Below, piece after piece: positions 1 to 8,200 of a DNA stretch of 64,000 bases. Under the pieces are notes generated by a model. The model saw only the letters and a program-made list of their open reading frames with translations. It was not told the DNA's origin and searched no databases. The number at the start of each line of letters is the position of its first letter. Within the stretch, counting starts at the first letter, position 1. Both the position numbers and the translations under genes were made by a program. The stretch is from Elusimicrobia bacterium GWD2_63_28 (GTDB lineage: Bacteria > Elusimicrobiota > Elusimicrobia > Elusimicrobiales > UBA9959), in assembly GCA_001799895.1 (NCBI GenBank), contig MGUI01000027.1, positions 1 through 64,000 of the forward strand. Reading direction: 5' to 3'.

Positions 1-1
1 G

Positions 2-1027
2 GCCATCGCCACCCTGGAGCCCACCAAGAAGGACGTGTTCATGGCGCTGCTGCCCATGTTCCACACCTTCTCGTGGACCGGCAACGTGATCACGCCCATC
101 CTGCTCGGCTCCAAGACGATGATCGTCAAGAGCATCACCCCGCCCAAGCCCTGGCTGCAGGCCATGGGCCGCGAGGGCGTCACCATCATGATCGCGGTGC
201 CGCAGATCTACGGCGTGCTGGCCAAGGAGGCGCGCGGCCTCAAAAAATTCTTCCTGAAGTTCTGGAGCCTGCGCAAGGTGCGCCTGTGCCTGTCCGGCGC
301 GGCGCCGCTCAACCGCACCATCACGGATCATTTCCACAAGGCCTTCGGGCTGCATATCCTGGAGGGCTACGGCCTGACCGAGACCAGCCCCGTGGTCACC
401 ATAGTGCCGCCCAAGTCGCGCAAGCACGGCTCGGTGGGCAAGGCCATCCCGGGCGTGAAGATCCGCATCCTCGACGAGCAGGGCAACCAGCTCAAGCACG
501 GCGAGGAGGGGGAGATAGCCGTGATGGGCCCCAACATCACCCGCGGCTACCACGGCAACGATGTTGCCACCCGCGAGCTGTTCACGCAGGACGGCTGGCT
601 GAAGACCGGCGACATCGGCGTGCTGGACACCGACGGTTTCCTGTTCATCCGCGACCGCAAGAAGGACATGGTCATCGTGAAGGGCCTCAAGGTGTTCCCG
701 GCCCAGATCGAGCACTCCATCAACACCCACCCCAAGGTGCTCGAGAACGCCGTCATCGGCATCCCCGACGGCTCCGGCAACGAGACGATGAAATGCTTCG
801 TAGTGCCGCGCCCGGAATTCACCCTGGAGAAGGGCGAGATCATGAAGTTCATCAAGGAAAATTTCGACGCCTACAAGCGCCCGCGCGACGTGGAGATAGT
901 CAGCTCGCTGCCCAAGAACGCCCTGCAGAAGGTGCTCAAGCGCGAGCTGCTCAAGAAGGAACTGGAGAAGCGCGCCAAGGCTTCGGCGGACGCGGTGGTG
1001 GAAAAAGCTCAGCAGGCCGCGCATTGA
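2..1027 (+). CDS. Long-chain acyl-CoA synthetase (AMP-binding), 5' partial
   Basis: This is the C-terminal 341 residues of an adenylate-forming fatty acyl-CoA ligase, which activates a fatty acid with ATP and transfers it to CoA. The reading frame is open from base 2, so the start lies upstream of the window. Visible motifs are GYGLTETSP (A5 region), TGDIGVLDTDGFLFIRDRKK (A7/A8 hinge with the ribose-binding Asp and hinge Arg) and the C-terminal lid PKNALQKVLKREL, which carries the A10 lysine. The lid usually reads GK where this one has QK; the lysine is kept. The CCA-adding enzyme gene follows after 25 bases. Family assignment is secure, chain-length preference is not readable. Confidence 0.93.
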   Translation, partial: AIATLEPTKKDVFMALLPMFHTFSWTGNVITPILLGSKTMIVKSITPPKPWLQAMGREGVTIMIAVPQIYGVLAKEARGLKKFFLKFWSLRKVRLCLSGAAPLNRTITDHFHKAFGLHILEGYGLTETSPVVTIVPPKSRKHGSVGKAIPGVKIRILDEQGNQLKHGEEGEIAVMGPNITRGYHGNDVATRELFTQDGWLKTGDIGVLDTDGFLFIRDRKKDMVIVKGLKVFPAQIEHSINTHPKVLENAVIGIPDGSGNETMKCFVVPRPEFTLEKGEIMKFIKENFDAYKRPRDVEIVSSLPKNALQKVLKRELLKKELEKRAKASADAVVEKAQQAAH

Positions 1028-1052
1028 CCCCGGCGCGGCAGTAAGGCAAACG

Positions 1053-2534
1053 ATGGACCTGACAGCGGCGGTAACCGGCGTATTCCCGGAAGTTTACCTC
1101 GTGGGCGGCGCCTTGCGCGACGCCCTCCTCAAGCGCCCTTTCAAGGACATAGACCTCGCCGTCCCGCCGTCGGCGGATTTCGGGGCGAAGGTCCGGCGCC
1201 TGGCCAGGAAGCTGGGGGCCGCGGCTTTCCCGCTCGACGAGGACAGCCAGGTCTGGCGCCTGACGCAGCGCAAGGCCCCCTACGCCCAGCTCGACCTCAT
1301 GCCCTTCGTCGGCGGCTCCCTGGAGACCGACCTCGCGAGGCGCGATTTCACCATCAACGCCCTGGCCCTGCGGCTGGCCCCGGGCCTGAAGTTCACGCAC
1401 CTGCCCAAAACCGGGGAGTTCACCTTCCGCCCGCCCCGGGGCGGGGTTACGGACTTGCACGGCGGGCTTAAAGACCTGGCCGCCGGGAAAGTGCGGCCGG
1501 TCTCCGTGAAGGTTTTCACCGAGGACCCGGTGCGCCTGCTGCGGGCTTTCCGCGTGGCCGCCGCGCTGGATTTCGAGCTGACCCCCGACGCCCTGAAAGC
1601 GGTCAAAGCGCAGGCCGCCCTGATAAAGACCACGGCCCCCGAGCGAGTGCGCGAAGAGCTGATGCGCCTGCTGGAAAGCCCCGTTTCGCACAAATGGCTG
1701 GCGCTGCTGCACAAGTACGGCCTGCTCTGCGCGGTCTTTCCCGACCTGGCGGCGCAGGAAAGCTGCGCCGTGGATTATTACGGCAAGGGCGGCGTGCTTA
1801 CGCATACCCTGCGCGTGGTAGAGCGGCTGGACCACCTTTTCGAAAATTTGGATTCCTACCTGCCCGGGCACAGAAAGGTGGCGGAGCTGCTGCCGGCGCC
1901 GCGCCTGTTCAAGCTGGCGGCTGTGCTGCACGACATCGCCAAACCGCCCAAGGCCGCCGTGGTGAACGGCCGGCTGCGCTTCTTCGGGCACGAGGAATTC
2001 GGCGCCCTCATGACCGAGAAGGTGATGGAAGGGCTGCGCTTCTCGCGCGACGAGATAAGGCTGGTCTCCAGGATCATAGGCACTCACCTGCGCCCGGGCA
2101 ACCTGGCGGCTAACGACGTCATTTCAGACCGGGCCATGTTCCGCTTCTTCCGGACGCTGGGGGAGTATACGGTGCCGCTGCTGATCCTGTCCTGGGCGGA
2201 CCACGCCAGCTATGTCTCGGCAGAGCAGCTGAAGAAAATGAAGCCCCGGCTGCACGCCGAGCCCAAGCCGCTGCCGGCGGGCCTCCCCTACAATTCGCCT
2301 AAGAAGACGCTGCGCTACATGCAGGTGCTCTACCAGCTTTTCACCGTATATATCAAAAAGAACATGAAGTCCCGCTCGGCCCGGCTGGTGGACGGCAACG
2401 ACGTCATCAAGACGCTGAAGGTGCCCGAGGGCCCGCGCATAGGCGAGCTGCTGGAGAAGATACACCTGCTGCAGTTCGAAGGCAAGATCAAGACCCGCGA
2501 CCAGGCCCTGAAAGCCCTGAAGGGTATGAAGTAA
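1053..2534 (+). CDS. CCA tRNA nucleotidyltransferase / poly(A) polymerase family protein
   Basis: Class II nucleotidyltransferase of 493 residues, expected to add or repair the CCA end of tRNA (or to act as a poly(A) polymerase; the two cannot be told apart by eye). The N-terminal head has VYLVGGALRDALL and DIDLAVP, the GG(x)RD and metal-binding DxD motifs, then RRDFTINALAL and DPVRLLRAFRVA of the RNA- and nucleotide-binding neck. An HD-type segment, LHDIAKPP with GHEEFGA, lies near residues 295-320, so it belongs to the HD-containing group. The only tRNA in the window does not encode CCA, consistent with a need for this enzyme. The start is the first ATG after the acyl-CoA synthetase, with a weak TAAGG ahead of it. 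Confidence 0.88.
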   Translation: MDLTAAVTGVFPEVYLVGGALRDALLKRPFKDIDLAVPPSADFGAKVRRLARKLGAAAFPLDEDSQVWRLTQRKAPYAQLDLMPFVGGSLETDLARRDFTINALALRLAPGLKFTHLPKTGEFTFRPPRGGVTDLHGGLKDLAAGKVRPVSVKVFTEDPVRLLRAFRVAAALDFELTPDALKAVKAQAALIKTTAPERVREELMRLLESPVSHKWLALLHKYGLLCAVFPDLAAQESCAVDYYGKGGVLTHTLRVVERLDHLFENLDSYLPGHRKVAELLPAPRLFKLAAVLHDIAKPPKAAVVNGRLRFFGHEEFGALMTEKVMEGLRFSRDEIRLVSRIIGTHLRPGNLAANDVISDRAMFRFFRTLGEYTVPLLILSWADHASYVSAEQLKKMKPRLHAEPKPLPAGLPYNSPKKTLRYMQVLYQLFTVYIKKNMKSRSARLVDGNDVIKTLKVPEGPRIGELLEKIHLLQFEGKIKTRDQALKALKGMK

Positions 2535-2554
2535 TCCGAAAACGTTTACAGCCA

Positions 2555-2747
2555 GGCAGCGGCTGTCCCGCCGCTCGCTCCTAAGCGTGCGCGGCAGAAG
2601 AGGGCCTGCGGTCCTCCGCCGGCCTCGAACTCGTCGCGCACACAGTGCGCTCCTCAAACAATCTCGGCCGCCGCCCTAATGATAGGCGGTCCGCTACGGA
2701 CCTTGGCCCTGCGCACTAAAGTCGCTCGCAGCGGGACAGCCGCTGCC
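2555..2747. repeat. Inverted-repeat-bounded palindromic element
   Basis: The arms (2555-2571 and 2731-2747) are exact reverse complements of 17 bases. Between them lie three further short hairpins: GCGCAC/GTGCGC with a 3-base loop at 2636-2650, CCGCC/GGCGG at 2671-2689 and GGTCCG/CGGACC with a 3-base loop at 2688-2702. There is no open frame of note inside. It could be a non-autonomous palindromic repeat (MITE or REP-like) or a structured RNA. Nothing in the window is a second full copy. Confidence 0.6.
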
Positions 2748-2775
2748 GGCCCCAGTCTTCCATCTTTGCCCGAAA

Positions 2776-2804
2776 GGCCTACTTAAGCGTAGGTCTTTTT
2801 TTTT
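2776..2804 (+). terminator. Intrinsic terminator after the CCA-enzyme region
   Basis: GGCCTAC pairs with GTAGGTC (one G-U pair) around the loop TTAAGC, followed directly by a run of nine or more T. It would end plus-strand transcripts from the CCA-enzyme gene and the structured element. Confidence 0.8.
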
Positions 2805-2883
2805 ATATATATGGGCCCGGGGGCCCGTGCCGGTAGAGTTGCCAAAAGCTAGACTATTAGTGTAAGGGACGGAGGATTAACTC

Positions 2884-3510
2884 ATGAAAAACAAATTCGC
2901 GCTCTCGGCCGGTCTGGTTCTGCTCGCAGGTATGGGTTTAGCTTTCGCGGGCACCGCGGAGAAAACCGCCGCCCCCGTCCAGGCCTCCGCAAACCAGGAA
3001 GAAGCCAAGGTGAAAGAATTCAAGGACATCCTCTTCAAGCTGGTGCGCCAGGACGAATACCTCGACGAGGCCATAGAAACCCTGGACACCGCCTCCACCC
3101 GCCCCACTACCCAGGACCTCTCCGCCCTCGGCATCAGCCTTAAGTCCATAACGAAGAACCTCAACCACGTTTCCGCCCTCAACAAGTCGGAGTTCGCCAG
3201 CATACAGCCCGGCACCCGCCTCGCCACTTATACCAACACCATACTCAGCTACAGCCGCAAGGTGGACCGCAAGGCCGGCCAGGTCGGCGCGCTGGTAGCG
3301 CAGCTGGCCGCCAAGAACAAGAAGGCCGCCATGCGCGACGCCGTCTCCTCCAGGAAGGGGGGCAAGAAAGCCCGCGGCGGCAAGAAGCTGACCCAGATCC
3401 TGGAAGAGCAGAAGGCCGTGGAGCGCCTGGCCGCGGACGCCCGCGTGCTGCGCGGCGCCTCGCGCAACCTGAGCGCCACCAGCAAGTGGCTCTACATCGC
3501 TTCCAAATAA
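2884..3510 (+). CDS. Small secreted protein of unknown function
   Basis: I do not recognise the family. The 208-residue product starts with a clear Sec signal peptide (two Lys, then hydrophobic LSAGLVLLAGMGLAFAG, cleavage probably near residue 23). The mature part is charged, rich in Ala/Lys/Leu and looks mostly helical, with a basic patch KKGGKKARGGKK-like around residues 160-170. There are no cysteines or catalytic motifs. GGAGG lies 8 bases before the ATG. The gene stands alone between two intrinsic terminators, so it is probably its own transcription unit. A periplasmic structural or RNA/surface-binding role is only a guess. Confidence 0.8.
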   Translation: MKNKFALSAGLVLLAGMGLAFAGTAEKTAAPVQASANQEEAKVKEFKDILFKLVRQDEYLDEAIETLDTASTRPTTQDLSALGISLKSITKNLNHVSALNKSEFASIQPGTRLATYTNTILSYSRKVDRKAGQVGALVAQLAAKNKKAAMRDAVSSRKGGKKARGGKKLTQILEEQKAVERLAADARVLRGASRNLSATSKWLYIASK

Positions 3511-3532
3511 CCGGGAAATCTCCCGGACAAGG

Positions 3533-3564
3533 ATCCCCGCCGCTGACCGGCGGGGATTTTTTTT
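3533..3564 (+). terminator. Intrinsic terminator between secreted protein gene and folE
   Basis: ATCCCCGCC and GGCGGGGAT form a 9-bp stem around the loop GCTGACC, followed by eight T. A second small hairpin (CCGGGA/TCCCGG, 3511-3526) sits directly upstream. The loop also contains the likely -35 box of folE. Confidence 0.88.
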
Positions 3565-3571
3565 GTAGAAT
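3543..3571 (+). promoter_or_regulatory. Candidate folE promoter inside the terminator
   Basis: CTGACC (3543-3548) and TAGAAT (3566-3571) are separated by 17 bases. The -35 lies in the terminator loop and the spacer covers the 3' stem arm and T-run. Transcription would start close to the ATG at 3579, giving a leaderless or nearly leaderless mRNA. Confidence 0.5.
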
Positions 3572-3578
3572 TTACATT

Positions 3579-4136
3579 ATGAAAGACCCGCTTGAAACTA
3601 CGACGCTGCAGATTTTAAAGGCGCTGGGGGAAAACCCGGCCCGCGAGGGGCTGCATAAAACGCCGCAGCGCGTGGCCCGGGCCCTGCGCGAAATAACCTC
3701 CGGCTACGGGGCGGACATGAATCAAGTCTTCAACGGGGCTTTCTTCAAGGCCGATTACCGCGAGATGGTGATAGTGAAGGACATCGCTTTTTATTCCCTG
3801 TGCGAGCACCACATGCTCCCGTTCTTCGGCAAGGCCCACGTGGCCTATATCCCCAACGGCCGCATAGTGGGCCTGTCCAAGATACCCCGCCTGGTGGAAG
3901 CTTTCGCGCGCCGCCTGCAGGTGCAGGAGCGGCTGACCGAAGAGGTGGCCTCCACGCTCTTCAAGGTGCTTAAGCCGCGCGGGGTGGGGGTGGTAATGGA
4001 GGCCGAGCACCTCTGCGTCAGCATGCGCGGGGTAAAGAACGAAACCTCCTTCGCCACCACCAGCTCCATGCTGGGCGTCTTCCGCAGCGACAACAAGGTT
4101 CGCGCCGAATTCCTGGACTTGATAAAGAAACAATAA
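3579..4136 (+). CDS. folE: GTP cyclohydrolase I
   Basis: Converts GTP to 7,8-dihydroneopterin triphosphate, the first step of tetrahydrofolate (and possibly queuosine or biopterin) synthesis. The product has 185 residues, normal for the bacterial enzyme. It shows the zinc site SLCEHHMLPFFG (C75, H78) and EAEHLCVSMRG (C146), plus HVAYIPNGRIVGLSKIPRL of the substrate pocket. The frame stays open upstream to 3486, but homology begins at MKDPLE, so the ATG at 3579 is chosen. It has no Shine-Dalgarno sequence and lies 7 bases after a TAGAAT box. No other folate genes are adjacent. The gene ends just before the tRNA-Gly promoter. Confidence 0.96.
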   Translation: MKDPLETTTLQILKALGENPAREGLHKTPQRVARALREITSGYGADMNQVFNGAFFKADYREMVIVKDIAFYSLCEHHMLPFFGKAHVAYIPNGRIVGLSKIPRLVEAFARRLQVQERLTEEVASTLFKVLKPRGVGVVMEAEHLCVSMRGVKNETSFATTSSMLGVFRSDNKVRAEFLDLIKKQ

Positions 4137-4141
4137 TATTA

Positions 4142-4170
4142 TTGAAATCTATAGCGCTATAAAGTAGAAT
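4142..4170 (+). promoter_or_regulatory. Promoter of tRNA-Gly
   Basis: TTGAAA (4142-4147), a 17-base spacer and TAGAAT (4165-4170) form a good sigma-70-type promoter. It predicts a start near 4177, about 60 bases upstream of the mature tRNA 5' end. Confidence 0.75.
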
Positions 4171-4238
4171 TTACACGTATTCGTTCTTTATATATATAGT
4201 TTGACCGGCCTTTAGCGCAAGCGAGGGGCGCGACAGAT

Positions 4239-4308
4239 GCGGGTGTAGTTCAATGGTAGAACGAGAGCTTCCCAAGCTTTAGACGTGGGTTCGATTCCCA
4301 TCACCCGC
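4239..4308 (+). tRNA. tRNA-Gly (anticodon CCC)
   Basis: A full cloverleaf of 70 bases. The acceptor GCGGGTG pairs perfectly with CACCCGC. The D arm is GTTC/GAAC. The anticodon stem AGAGC/GCTTT encloses the loop TTCCCAA (anticodon CCC, reading GGG). The variable loop has four bases, and the T arm GTGGG/CCCAT encloses TTCGATT. CCA is not encoded; a run of seven T follows the acceptor. The 3' half is repeated in inverted form about 65 bases downstream (see the repeat features), which is unusual for a tRNA gene. Confidence 0.97.
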
Positions 4309-4396
4309 TTTTTTTGCGTAGCTGGACAGGAACAACCGGATTACATCAAAGGCTTAGAGCGGGAGAACATCCCGCAAAAAAAGCGGGTGATGGGAA
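4295..4396 (+). repeat. 24-bp perfect inverted repeat spanning the tRNA-Gly 3' end
   Basis: Bases 4295-4318 (T-arm 3' strand, acceptor 3' strand and following T-run) are the exact reverse complement of 4373-4396; an A/T pair at 4294/4397 adds one more. The 54-base loop contains a smaller hairpin, GCGGGA/TCCCGC at 4359-4375. In a read-through transcript this helix would compete with tRNA folding. Confidence 0.85.
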
Positions 4397-4568
4397 TGTT
4401 CCTTATAGCGAAGCTCGCTGACGCTCGCATGTCACCCGCTTTTTGCGTAGCTGGACAGGAACAGCGTGATTTCATCAGAGGCTTGAAGCGGGAGTGCATC
4501 CCGCAAAATAGCGGGTTGGGAATTCCTTATAGCAGAAGCTCGCTGACGCTCGCATGTCACCCGCTTTT
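4302..4568 (+). repeat. Tandem repeat, two units plus a partial one, seeded at the tRNA 3' end
   Basis: Unit 1 is 4302-4432 and unit 2 is 4433-4557; a third start is at 4558-4568. Each unit begins with CACCCGCTTTT, the tRNA acceptor 3' strand plus T-run, followed by GCGTAGCTGGACAGGAACA. Each ends with GCTCGCTGACGCTCGCATGT. The small GCGGGA/TCCCGC hairpin is kept in both while its loop differs (GAACA, GTGCA). The long inverted copy of the tRNA end is perfect in unit 1 and degenerate in unit 2. The remainder of 4309-4645 contains no supported gene. Confidence 0.85.
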
Positions 4569-4645
4569 CAGATTTAAACAAGTAAAGAAGATTTTGCTTT
4601 AATTTAGTTCTCAGTATACCTTACAGCCACCTACCGAATCCCTAC

Positions 4646-5197
4646 ATGACGAAATCTAAAAAATTCTGGGCGGGCATGGTTCTTCTCAGCCTGGCCGTCA
4701 TGGCTTTTGCCGGCTGGTCCATCTACGGCCGCATGGCCCTGCATTTCTCCGGGGACACCCTCGAGGTGCGCCCAGTGCCCATGCCTCCGCCTTCCGAAGA
4801 AGAGGCGACAGCCGAAGAAGCCGCCGCGGACAAACAGGAAGCGGACAAAGCGGCCGAAGAGGAAAAGCGGGACAAGGAAGAGGAAATAAAAGCGGGCAAA
4901 GCGGCAGCCGCCAAGGCCGCCGCCGCGCCGGCCGCCGACGCCGCCAAGCCCAGGGCCGTCAGGACCACCTTCGAATACAAGGACTCCTCCGCCAGGTCCG
5001 TCCTGGTAGCCGGCAGCTTCACTTCCTGGAAAGACAAGAAGATGACCAAGAAGGACGGCGTCTGGAAAACGGACATCTATATACTGCCCGGCACCTACCC
5101 CTACCATTTCACCGTTGACGGCAAGCAGAAGCTGGACCCGGGCAAGCCCAAGGCCCCGACCGGGGATTCGCTGCTGACGGTGGAGCGGCAGAATTAA
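4646..5197 (+). CDS. Membrane-anchored protein with glycogen-binding-like (AMPK1-CBM/E-set) domain
   Basis: The 183-residue product has an N-terminal transmembrane anchor (about residues 7-29) and a long acidic/Ala/Lys-rich linker (about 45-105). The C-terminal beta-sandwich (about 106-180) has the pattern SVLVAGSFTSWKDKKM...GVWKTDIYILPGTYPYHFTVDG, typical of the AMPK beta-subunit/isoamylase-like carbohydrate-binding fold. That fold is known to bind glycogen-type glucans, but it is also used in non-binding roles, so the ligand is uncertain. The linker would let the domain reach away from the inner membrane into the periplasm. The start has no clear ribosome site; a TATACC box lies at 4615-4620. 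The large kelch protein gene follows. Confidence 0.72.
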   Translation: MTKSKKFWAGMVLLSLAVMAFAGWSIYGRMALHFSGDTLEVRPVPMPPPSEEEATAEEAAADKQEADKAAEEEKRDKEEEIKAGKAAAAKAAAAPAADAAKPRAVRTTFEYKDSSARSVLVAGSFTSWKDKKMTKKDGVWKTDIYILPGTYPYHFTVDGKQKLDPGKPKAPTGDSLLTVERQN

Positions 5198-5252
5198 ACT
5201 TTTGTTAACAATCCTGTAACAGGCTTTTTGTAGACTATCTTCGGACTGCTAT

Positions 5253-8200
5253 ATGAATTTTAGAAAAGCCCTGGCATTCTCCCTGCTGGCCCCGCTGATT
5301 TTTACGGCGGGCGCCGCCGCTCAGAATTTCGTCAGGCACTCCCATACCTCCACCCTGCTGCCCGACGGCAATATCCTGGTGACCGGCGGCCGCACCGCCG
5401 TCAATACCGTAGACAACAGCGCGCAGGTATACAACATGGGCACCAATGCCATGGAGACCTGGAACGTCCTCGACGCGGCAAGGTCCTCCCATACAGCCAC
5501 CCTGATGTCCGACGGCCGCGTGCTGATAGCCGGCGGCTTCGGCGCCGCGGGCACGCCCCTGAGCTCTATCGAGATCTGCGACCCCAGGAACAGCGCCTGC
5601 GCGGCTCCCGCTTTCGGCAACACTACCATGATCACGGCCAGGGGGGGGCATACCGCCACCCTGCTGTCCAGGGGCCCCAAGGCCGGCCAGGTGCTGCTCT
5701 GCGGCGGCCAGTCCGCCAATTCCGGTTATGTCATTACCGAGGCCTGCGAGATCTTCAACCCTGTAACGCAGACCCGCGCGGCCGCGGGCGCCATGGTAAG
5801 CCCCCGCACGGGCCACGCCGCGGTGCTGCTGCATTCCGGCAGGATTTTCGTCACGGGCGGCAGGCGCGGCAACCTGGCCAATACCGCCTGGATCTACGAG
5901 CCCATGAACGAGATGTACGACCCGGAGACGGACACCTGGACCCCGGTCTCGGCCCTGAAGACGGGCAGGATAAACCACACCGCCACGGTCCTCAACAACG
6001 GCAAGATTATGATAGCCGGCGGCTTTAACGACTCCGACCGCTACTACTGCGGGGGGGAACCCGGCGAACTCAAGGACGACTGCTGGCACCTCAAGTACGA
6101 CCCGCTGGATACACAGGATTCCAGCAACCACGGCTACGTGGACGGCGCGGAGTTCTACGACCAGAACGGCGCCAGGGTGACGCTGATGGAAGACGAACAG
6201 CACATGATGCCCTACCGCTCCTCCCTCCACACGGCCGTGCTGGAGCCCGACGGCAGGTGGAAGATGCACGGCGGCTACGGCAATATCTTCCCGAGTTTCT
6301 TCACCAACTCCCCGCTGCTCACCGACAGTTCAGTCATTCGCCTCACCCAGGTGGCAGGTTCCACCCATTCGGCCACGGTCAACGGCAGCAGCGTAATAGA
6401 GTTCCCGCTGGAGTTCAAGCTTTCACGCCCCGTCTCCGGCCGCCTGGTGGACGCCGACCTTTTCATCTCAGGGGTGCCCCAGTCGGACAACCCCTCCATA
6501 GAGCTGGAGAACGTGAAGATCACCCTGCCCCCGACCGTGGCGCGGGCCGACGGCTCACCGGTGGGCCTGCTGCTCTGCGGTGCCACCCCGCCGGAGGAAT
6601 GCGAATACGATCCGGGCGACTTCGACGGCCTGGTAAGGCTTTACTCGGCCGGCGGCACGGCCGTTTTTACCCCGCAGACGATCAGCTCCGGCGACGATCC
6701 CATAACCACCATCGTAAGCGCGAACCTCGCCATGGCCCCCTCGCCGCTGCTGCCTACGCAGGCGGGCAGGCCCATCAGCGGCTCCATCCTGGCCAATGTC
6801 AACATCACCGTGCCCGACGTGTATTTGAGGATCAAAGGCGTGGCCAGGGTGCTGTCCGGCACGGTAGTGGACGGCGCCAGCCTTTATTCCATGAGTTTCG
6901 ACGAGAGCGGCGGCGCCTCCTTTTCCTTCACCGCCGCCCCCGTGCACGACCTGGAGAACAAGACCCATATCTTCAGCGGCCAGCTCAACTTTACCGGCCT
7001 TTCCGGCCAGATGTCCAACCTCACCCCGCTCGAGGGCGGCACCACCTTCTATAACGGCGTGGCCCCCGGCACCGGCGTCAGCATAAACTCCATCGGCGGC
7101 GACCAGATAAGCCTGGCGCTGGAAATAGATTACATGGCCGAGGAAGTCTGGACGGGCGACAGGGAGCCCACCTACAGCTTCGACCAGTCCACCGCCGTGG
7201 TGAGGGAAATGATCTTCTCCAGCCAGCTCGGCTATACGCCCAGTGAAAACAGATGGACGGACCTCACCAACATAACGCTCTCCCCGGCCACCCGGCTCCC
7301 GGCCTTCAACCACACGGCCCTGCTCTCCCCGGCCGACGACACCTGGCTGCTCGGCGGCCGCAACTGCGAGGCCGCCCCCGCTAATGACTGCCTCAGGGGC
7401 AACAAGATCTTCAGCGCCTCGACCAACTCCACCATCAAGATCCCTGTCTTCGCCAATTCCGACGGCTCGGACGGCTGGCCCGTGGGCCCTTCGCTCAACT
7501 CCGTGAGGGCCTTCCATACCAGCACCCTGCTGCCCACCGGCCACATCCTCACCTGCGGCGGCTCCGACGGCGCCAGGCCCCTGGCCACCTGCGAACTGAT
7601 GGACCCGGTCACCAGGGAATGGACGGCCACCGGCTCCATGAACTCGCCCCGCGCCAACCACACCGCCACCCTGCTGCCCAACGGCAATGTGCTGGCCGCC
7701 GGCGGCATAGCGCCCTCCGGCATAGCCGTCACCTCGGCCGAAATTTTCTACCCGGAAACCCAGCGCTGGGTGCTCACCTCCTCCATGACCCACGCGCGCC
7801 AGCTGCACACCGCCACCCTGCTGCCCGACGGCAACGTGCTGGTGGCCGGCGGCGCAACCCTCAGCACCTACTCGGCCACGGCCGAGGTCTATATTTCCTC
7901 CACCGCCTACTGGACGGCCCCCGTCAACATGGTGGCCGGCGGCGGCAGGTCGCAGCATACCGCCACTCTCATGAAGGACGGCCGCGTGCTGCTGGCCGGC
8001 GGCATTAACGGCTTCGGGCCCATGAACCAGTGCCAGACCTTCGACTACCGCACCAGGGCTTTTACCGCCGCCAACCCCATGACCTACGCCAGGTACGCGC
8101 ATACCGCCAACCAGCTCAGGAACGGCTACGTGCTGGTGGCCGGCGGCTCCGACGGCGTGGACGCCCTGGGCGACTCGGAGATCTTCAACGGGAACACCTG

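Larger units (their letters stand above)
2535..2883. other. Intergenic region with structured inverted-repeat element
   Basis: No gene is visible in these 349 bases. They hold a roughly 190-base element bounded by a perfect inverted repeat (2555-2571 with 2731-2747) and packed with internal hairpins (2636-2650, 2671-2689, 2688-2702). An intrinsic terminator at 2776-2804 and a GC-palindromic stretch near 2813-2830 follow. The sequence just before the gene at 2884 has a GGAGG ribosome site at 2871-2875. I found no well-spaced -35/-10 pair for that gene. Confidence 0.7.

Noticed and set aside
4285..4602. 105-codon frame running out of the tRNA through the tandem repeats
   Set aside because: It starts inside the tRNA and its internal protein repeat simply mirrors the DNA repeat, which happens to be 129 bases apart at that point. 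No ribosome site. The conservative differences between the two units are curious but not enough to call a gene.
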